Origin: Actinomycetota bacterium
Lineage (GTDB): Bacteria > Actinomycetota > UBA4738 > HRBIN12
DNA: 9,440 nucleotides
Direction of reading: 5' to 3'
NCBI GenBank assembly: GCA_004366195.1
Contig: SIRV01000252.1
Location: 1 to 9,440, forward strand
Of the stretch, positions 6,720 to 9,440 are shown one piece after another (the first letter of the stretch is position 1; the number at the start of each line of letters is the position of its first letter). Below the pieces are notes generated by a model. It saw only the letters and a list, made by a program, of their open reading frames with translations. It was not told the DNA's origin and made no database searches. The position numbers were made by a program, and so were the translations under genes.

Positions 6720-7217
6720 ATGCTGAAGCCGGAGATGGAGCGGGCCCTGAACGAGCAGCTCGGCGCGGAGCTGTACTCCAGCCATCTGTACCTCGCGATG
6801 TCGGCCTTCTGCGAGGCGGAGGGCTACCCCGGCGCGGCGCGCTGGTTCCGCGTGCAGGCCGACGAGGAGCGGGGACACGCGATGCGGTTCTTCGACCACG
6901 TGGTCGGCCGCGGCGGCCGCGTGCGCCTCGGCGAGATCCCGGCGCCCCCCGCCGGGTTCGATTCGCTCCTCGGGGCCTTCGAGCAGGCCCTGGACCAGGA
7001 GCGGCAGGTGACGGCCGCCATCGACCGGCTCATGGCGCTCGCCGCGGAGCACGGCGATCACGCCGCCGCGGCGTTCCTGCAGTGGTTCGTGACCGAGCAG
7101 GTCGAGGAGGAGAAGCAGGTGGCCGACGTGGTGGCGGCGCTCCGAGCGATCGGGGACGACGCCGCGGCCCGGTTCATCCTCGATCGGGAGCTGGGCGCTC
7201 GTCCGGCGGAGGGCTGA
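6720..7217 (+). CDS. ftnA: Non-heme bacterial ferritin
   Basis: Iron-storage protein, 165 residues, expected to assemble into a hollow 24-subunit shell and to oxidise Fe(II) for mineral storage. The ferroxidase ligands fall at the same positions as in E. coli FtnA: E17, E50, H53, E94, Q127, E129 and E130. No haem-ligand methionine typical of bacterioferritin is evident. The ATG at 6720 follows AGGAGG (6709-6714) at 5-nt spacing; an upstream in-frame ATG at 6618 would add 34 residues that lie in the neighbouring gene and do not look like ferritin, so it is rejected. The last 44 nt overlap, tail to tail, the 3' end of the minus-strand hydrolase gene. No recognisable iron-regulator box is seen. 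Confidence 0.95.
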   Translation: MLKPEMERALNEQLGAELYSSHLYLAMSAFCEAEGYPGAARWFRVQADEERGHAMRFFDHVVGRGGRVRLGEIPAPPAGFDSLLGAFEQALDQERQVTAAIDRLMALAAEHGDHAAAAFLQWFVTEQVEEEKQVADVVAALRAIGDDAAARFILDRELGARPAEG

Positions 7218-7944
7218 ACAGCTCGAGCACACGCTCGCGGACCATCTCCGCGTCGTGGTCGAGGCTGATCACGTGGTAGGAGCGCGGGCAGTCCACGAGC
7301 TCCTTCCGCGCCGAGCCGAGGGCCCGGAAGACCCGCTCGGGGTTCGACCGGGGGATCACGTGGTCGGCGCCGGGCCGGAAGACGAGGGCGGGGGCGCGGA
7401 CCCGCGGGAGGTCGGCGCGGGCGATCCGGAGGAACGCGGCGAGCTGCACGAGGGCCGGGACCGGGATCTCGTGGTAGGCGAGCTCGCTCACCCCCGGTCG
7501 AGCGATGTCGTCGCCCACCCCGCGGGCCGCCCGGCGCACGTGGCGGAGGACCGGGAGCGCGAGGAGGCGCGCATCGTACAGGTACGGGCTGAGGAGCGCG
7601 AGCCCGTGGACGTCGGCGGGCCGCTCGGCGGCCAGGTGCACGGCGAGCGCCGCGCCGAAGGACTGGCCGAGCACGACGACGCGGTCGCAGCGGGCTCGGA
7701 GCTCGTCGTGGGCGCGCTCGACCTCCGCCGCCCACTCGGGCCAGGTCCGCCGCGCGAGATCGGCGGGGGAGGTCCCGTGGCCGGGCAGCCGCGGCAGGCG
7801 GACGGACAGGCCGAGCCCCGCGTAGTGGGTGGCGAACGGGCGGAGGGACGCCGGCGAGCCGGTGAAGCCGTGCAGGAGCAGGACGCCGTCCGGCCCGCCG
7901 TCGGCGCCGAAGGGCTCGGCCCCGGCGAGGACGCGCTCGCTCAC
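7174..7944 (-). CDS. Alpha/beta hydrolase, carboxylesterase or monoacylglycerol lipase-like
   Basis: This 256-residue serine hydrolase shows an oxyanion-loop motif LLHGFTGS (23-30), the nucleophile elbow GQSFG (S95), the acid D194 in PGADHVIP and the base H224 in RSYHVISLDHD. The order and the SYHVI context fit bacterial carboxylesterase/monoacylglycerol lipases of the Est30 type, which cleave short acyl esters. There is no signal peptide, so it is cytosolic. The GTG start at 7944 lies 4 nt after the stop of the small membrane-protein gene; the ribosome binding site is weak, so coupling to that gene is likely. The final 14 codons overlap the end of the ferritin gene on the other strand. The natural substrate is unknown. 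Confidence 0.88.
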   Translation of the reverse strand: MSERVLAGAEPFGADGGPDGVLLLHGFTGSPASLRPFATHYAGLGLSVRLPRLPGHGTSPADLARRTWPEWAAEVERAHDELRARCDRVVVLGQSFGAALAVHLAAERPADVHGLALLSPYLYDARLLALPVLRHVRRAARGVGDDIARPGVSELAYHEIPVPALVQLAAFLRIARADLPRVRAPALVFRPGADHVIPRSNPERVFRALGSARKELVDCPRSYHVISLDHDAEMVRERVLELFSPPPDERPAPDRG

Positions 7945-7948
7945 GCGC

Positions 7949-8083
7949 TCAGCGGTGCGCCCGGCGGGCCGGGTTGATGAAGAGCGTGGCGAGGACGTAG
8001 AGGGTGAAGGCGCCGACCACGCCGATCAGCACGGCCAGCACGCCGGCGAAGAACCACTCCAGGAAGCCCCAGGCCGCGAGCAT
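7949..8083 (-). CDS. Small single-pass membrane protein, 44 residues
   Basis: The ATG at 8083-8081 opens a frame of 44 codons ending at TGA 7951-7949. The protein begins MLAAWGFLEWFFAG, continues with a strongly hydrophobic segment (about residues 11-37, including VLAVLIGVVG and LYVLATLFI) and ends in a basic tail NPARRAHR, so the C-terminus is probably cytoplasmic. Almost every third base is G or C, as expected for a real gene here. A TAGCAT box lies exactly 6 nt before the ATG and there is no ribosome binding site, which suggests leaderless translation. It starts 9 nt after the RlpA-like gene and ends 4 nt before the hydrolase start. I do not recognise the family. It may be an envelope protein or a partner of one of its neighbours. 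Confidence 0.75.
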   Translation of the reverse strand: MLAAWGFLEWFFAGVLAVLIGVVGAFTLYVLATLFINPARRAHR

Positions 8084-8089
8084 GACCCC

Positions 8090-8095
8090 ATGCTA
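8090..8095 (-). promoter_or_regulatory. -10 box TAGCAT for the small membrane-protein gene
   Basis: On the minus strand TAGCAT is followed by six bases and the ATG at 8083, the geometry of a leaderless actinobacterial promoter. Its first three bases are the TAG stop of the RlpA-like gene. No good -35 box is visible. Confidence 0.5.
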
Positions 8096-9124
8096 CCCGC
8101 CGGGCGGGGCGACGACGAGGACCTCTGCCTCCACCCAGGACACCCCGACCCCGAGGTACTCGGCGGCCGCCTTGGAGAGGTCGATCACCCGCTCGGGGCG
8201 CCCGTAGGGGCCGCGATCGTTCACCAGCACGATGGCGCAGCGGTCGCCGTGGCGCACGCGCAGGAACGTGCCCATCGGCAGCCACCGGTTCGCCGCGGTG
8301 AACAGCGTGGGGTCGAAGATCGCGCCCATCGCCGTCGGCTGCCCGCCGAACTCCCACCCGTACCAGGACGCGTACCCGCTGAAGGTCTCGCCGGTGGACA
8401 CGAGGCCGGGCGGGGTCTCGCAGGTCCTGCCGCCGCTCGGGCCGAGGAGCGCGAGGTACGGGCCCTGGTCCTCGCCCCAGGTGAGGGTCCGGAGGTCCTC
8501 CCAGCTCTCCGCCCGGGCCTCGGCGAGGGCGACCGCGACGCGCTGCTCGGCGAGCCACGCGGCCTCGGCTCGGGCGCGCTCGGCGGCGGCCTCGGCCGCC
8601 TCCAGCTCGCCACGGCGCCCGGCGCGGCTCCGGCGCAGGCGCCCGAGCGCCGGTCGCATCGCCGCCAGGCGCCGCTCAGCACGGTCGCGGGTCGCGACGG
8701 CCCTCGCCCTCGCCCGCTCGAGCTGCTCGAGGGCCCGGGCGTCGAGGCCGATCGTGCGCGCCGTGTACTCGGCGACGGCGCCGATGTCGGCGAGGGTGGG
8801 GGCCCCGAGGAGCGCGGCGAGCGCGGTCGCCGGGCCCAGCTGGTAGGCGGCGCGAACCTCGGCGTCGAGGCGCTGCTCGGCGGCGGCGAGCTCGGCCTCG
8901 GCGGCCTCCGCCGCCCGAGCGGCCTGCACGAACGCGACGGCGGCTCGACCGACCCGACGCTCGAGGGCCGCATGCCGCTCGAGGAGCAGCTCGATCCGGT
9001 GCCGCAGGCCCTCGAGGCCGCCGGGCGCGCCGCTCGTGGCCCGGGCCGGTGTCACCTGCGCGCTGAGGGCGAGGCCGACGAGGGCGAGGGCGAGGACCGC
9101 CCCGAGGAGGGAACGCGCGCGCAT
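8093..9124 (-). CDS. Secreted coiled-coil protein with RlpA-like double-psi beta-barrel
   Basis: This 343-residue protein has a signal peptide (hydrophobic core at residues 6-22, likely cleavage after ARA at 29). Two long Ala/Glu/Arg-rich helical regions follow (about 38-91 and 127-210), probably a coiled coil. The C-terminal RlpA-like barrel lies at about 249-328. Barrel marks are ASWYG (252-256), TAAN (276-279), LPMGT (282-286), VNDRGPYG (301-308) and IDLSKAAAEYLG (314-325). RlpA-type barrels act on or bind peptidoglycan, so a role in wall remodelling or division is likely. D303 of NDRGP is kept, but the histidine usual in TAAH is N279, so lytic activity is doubtful. C235 and C296 might form a disulfide. 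The ATG at 9124 is the only good start after the hydrophilic upstream frame; no ribosome binding site is close, as GGAGGG lies 17 nt away. Confidence 0.87.
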   Translation of the reverse strand: MRARSLLGAVLALALVGLALSAQVTPARATSGAPGGLEGLRHRIELLLERHAALERRVGRAAVAFVQAARAAEAAEAELAAAEQRLDAEVRAAYQLGPATALAALLGAPTLADIGAVAEYTARTIGLDARALEQLERARARAVATRDRAERRLAAMRPALGRLRRSRAGRRGELEAAEAAAERARAEAAWLAEQRVAVALAEARAESWEDLRTLTWGEDQGPYLALLGPSGGRTCETPPGLVSTGETFSGYASWYGWEFGGQPTAMGAIFDPTLFTAANRWLPMGTFLRVRHGDRCAIVLVNDRGPYGRPERVIDLSKAAAEYLGVGVSWVEAEVLVVAPPGG

Positions 9125-9127
9125 GCC

Positions 9128-9133
9128 TAGAAT
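9128..9133 (+). promoter_or_regulatory. -10 box TAGAAT for the phosphofructokinase gene
   Basis: TAGAAT lies 45 nt before the GTG at 9179 in the 54-nt divergent gap, giving a leader of about 38 nt. The -35 region would fall inside the start of the RlpA-like gene and shows no consensus match. Confidence 0.45.
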
Positions 9134-9178
9134 CGACTCGACCCTCCGAGCACCACCCTTGAGCCGACGGGAGCGGAC

Positions 9179-9440
9179 GTGCAGCGCATCGGCATCCTCA
9201 CGGGCGGGGGCGACTGCCCCGGCCTGAACGCGGCGATCCGCGCCGTCGCCCGGACGGCGACGGGTCGGCACGGCTGGACGGTGGTGGGGTTCGAGGACGG
9301 CTGGCGGGGGATGGTCGAGGGACGCGAGCGCGAGCTCGACCACGCGGCCGTCCAGGGGATCCTGCACCGGGGCGGGACGATCCTCGGGTCGTCCGGGACG
9401 AACCCCTACACCGAGGGTGGGATCGAGGAGGTGCGCACTG
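9179..9440 (+). CDS. pfkA: 6-phosphofructokinase, N-terminal part
   Basis: The first 87 codons are visible and the gene runs off the right edge. Phosphofructokinase phosphorylates fructose 6-phosphate in glycolysis. The nucleotide-binding start is clear: IGILTGGGDCPGLNAAIRAV (4-23). VVGFEDGWRGM (35-45) and GGTILGSSGTNP (65-76) follow, all in family order. The GTG start is preceded by GGGAG at 5-nt spacing. In most relatives the last motif reads SSRTNP; here Gly73 replaces the arginine that matches the catalytic Arg72 of E. coli PfkA. The GGDGT/GGDDT motif that separates ATP-dependent from pyrophosphate-dependent enzymes lies beyond the window, so the phosphate donor cannot be stated. Confidence 0.9.
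   Translation, partial: MQRIGILTGGGDCPGLNAAIRAVARTATGRHGWTVVGFEDGWRGMVEGRERELDHAAVQGILHRGGTILGSSGTNPYTEGGIEEVRT

Noticed and set aside
4911..7232. Minus-strand open frame of 773 codons opposite arcC, the EEP gene and ferritin
   Set aside because: The product is low-complexity and rich in Arg, Pro and Ala, and it runs across three well-supported plus-strand genes. It has no domain motif.
9125..9367. Upstream extension of the RlpA-like gene to 9367
   Set aside because: It would bury the signal peptide and overlap the phosphofructokinase coding region. The ATG at 9124 starts a normal secretion signal.

Overview
The window is very GC-rich, with third codon positions almost always G or C. Several promoters have the form TANNNT with little or no -35 box, and two small genes appear to be read from leaderless transcripts. 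This suggests a high-GC actinobacterium, perhaps a deep-branching lineage, but no marker gene here fixes the taxonomy. All gene functions are read from motifs by eye, without database searches.

Layout, left to right. (1) 1-560 (+): 3' part of a metallo-beta-lactamase-fold hydrolase. (2) 561-770: a gap holding a stem-loop and, on the minus strand, a tiny membrane-protein gene that seems to be broken by a +1 frameshift. (3) 771-3565 (-): a polyamine-type ABC importer, in transcription order potD (lipoprotein), potB and potC (permeases), with no ATPase gene. (4) 3566-3757: a divergent promoter region with a near-consensus sigma-70 promoter for potD and a palindrome at its -35 box. (5) 3758-6685 (+): three tightly coupled genes: a COG2403 GTPase related to cyclic 2,3-diphosphoglycerate synthase, a carbamate kinase and an endonuclease/exonuclease/phosphatase-family enzyme. 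(6) 6720-7217 (+): a non-heme ferritin with its own -10 box and a complete ferroxidase centre. (7) 7174-9124 (-): a second minus-strand unit, in transcription order a secreted coiled-coil protein with an RlpA-like double-psi beta-barrel, a 44-residue single-pass membrane protein, and an alpha/beta hydrolase whose 3' end overlaps the ferritin gene. (8) 9179-9440 (+): the N-terminal part of a 6-phosphofructokinase.

How the genes may work together. PotD, PotB and PotC would import polyamines using an ATPase encoded elsewhere. The COG2403 GTPase and the carbamate kinase-like protein are joined by a 4-nt gap, and the kinase and the EEP enzyme by an ATGA overlap, so they are very probably made together. 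No arginine deiminase or ornithine carbamoyltransferase gene is present, so the kinase may not belong to a standard arginine deiminase pathway. This cluster is the best candidate here for an incompletely described pathway. The RlpA-like protein and the small membrane protein look like cell-envelope functions. Ferritin stores iron. No tRNA, rRNA, CRISPR array, insertion sequence or phage gene was seen.
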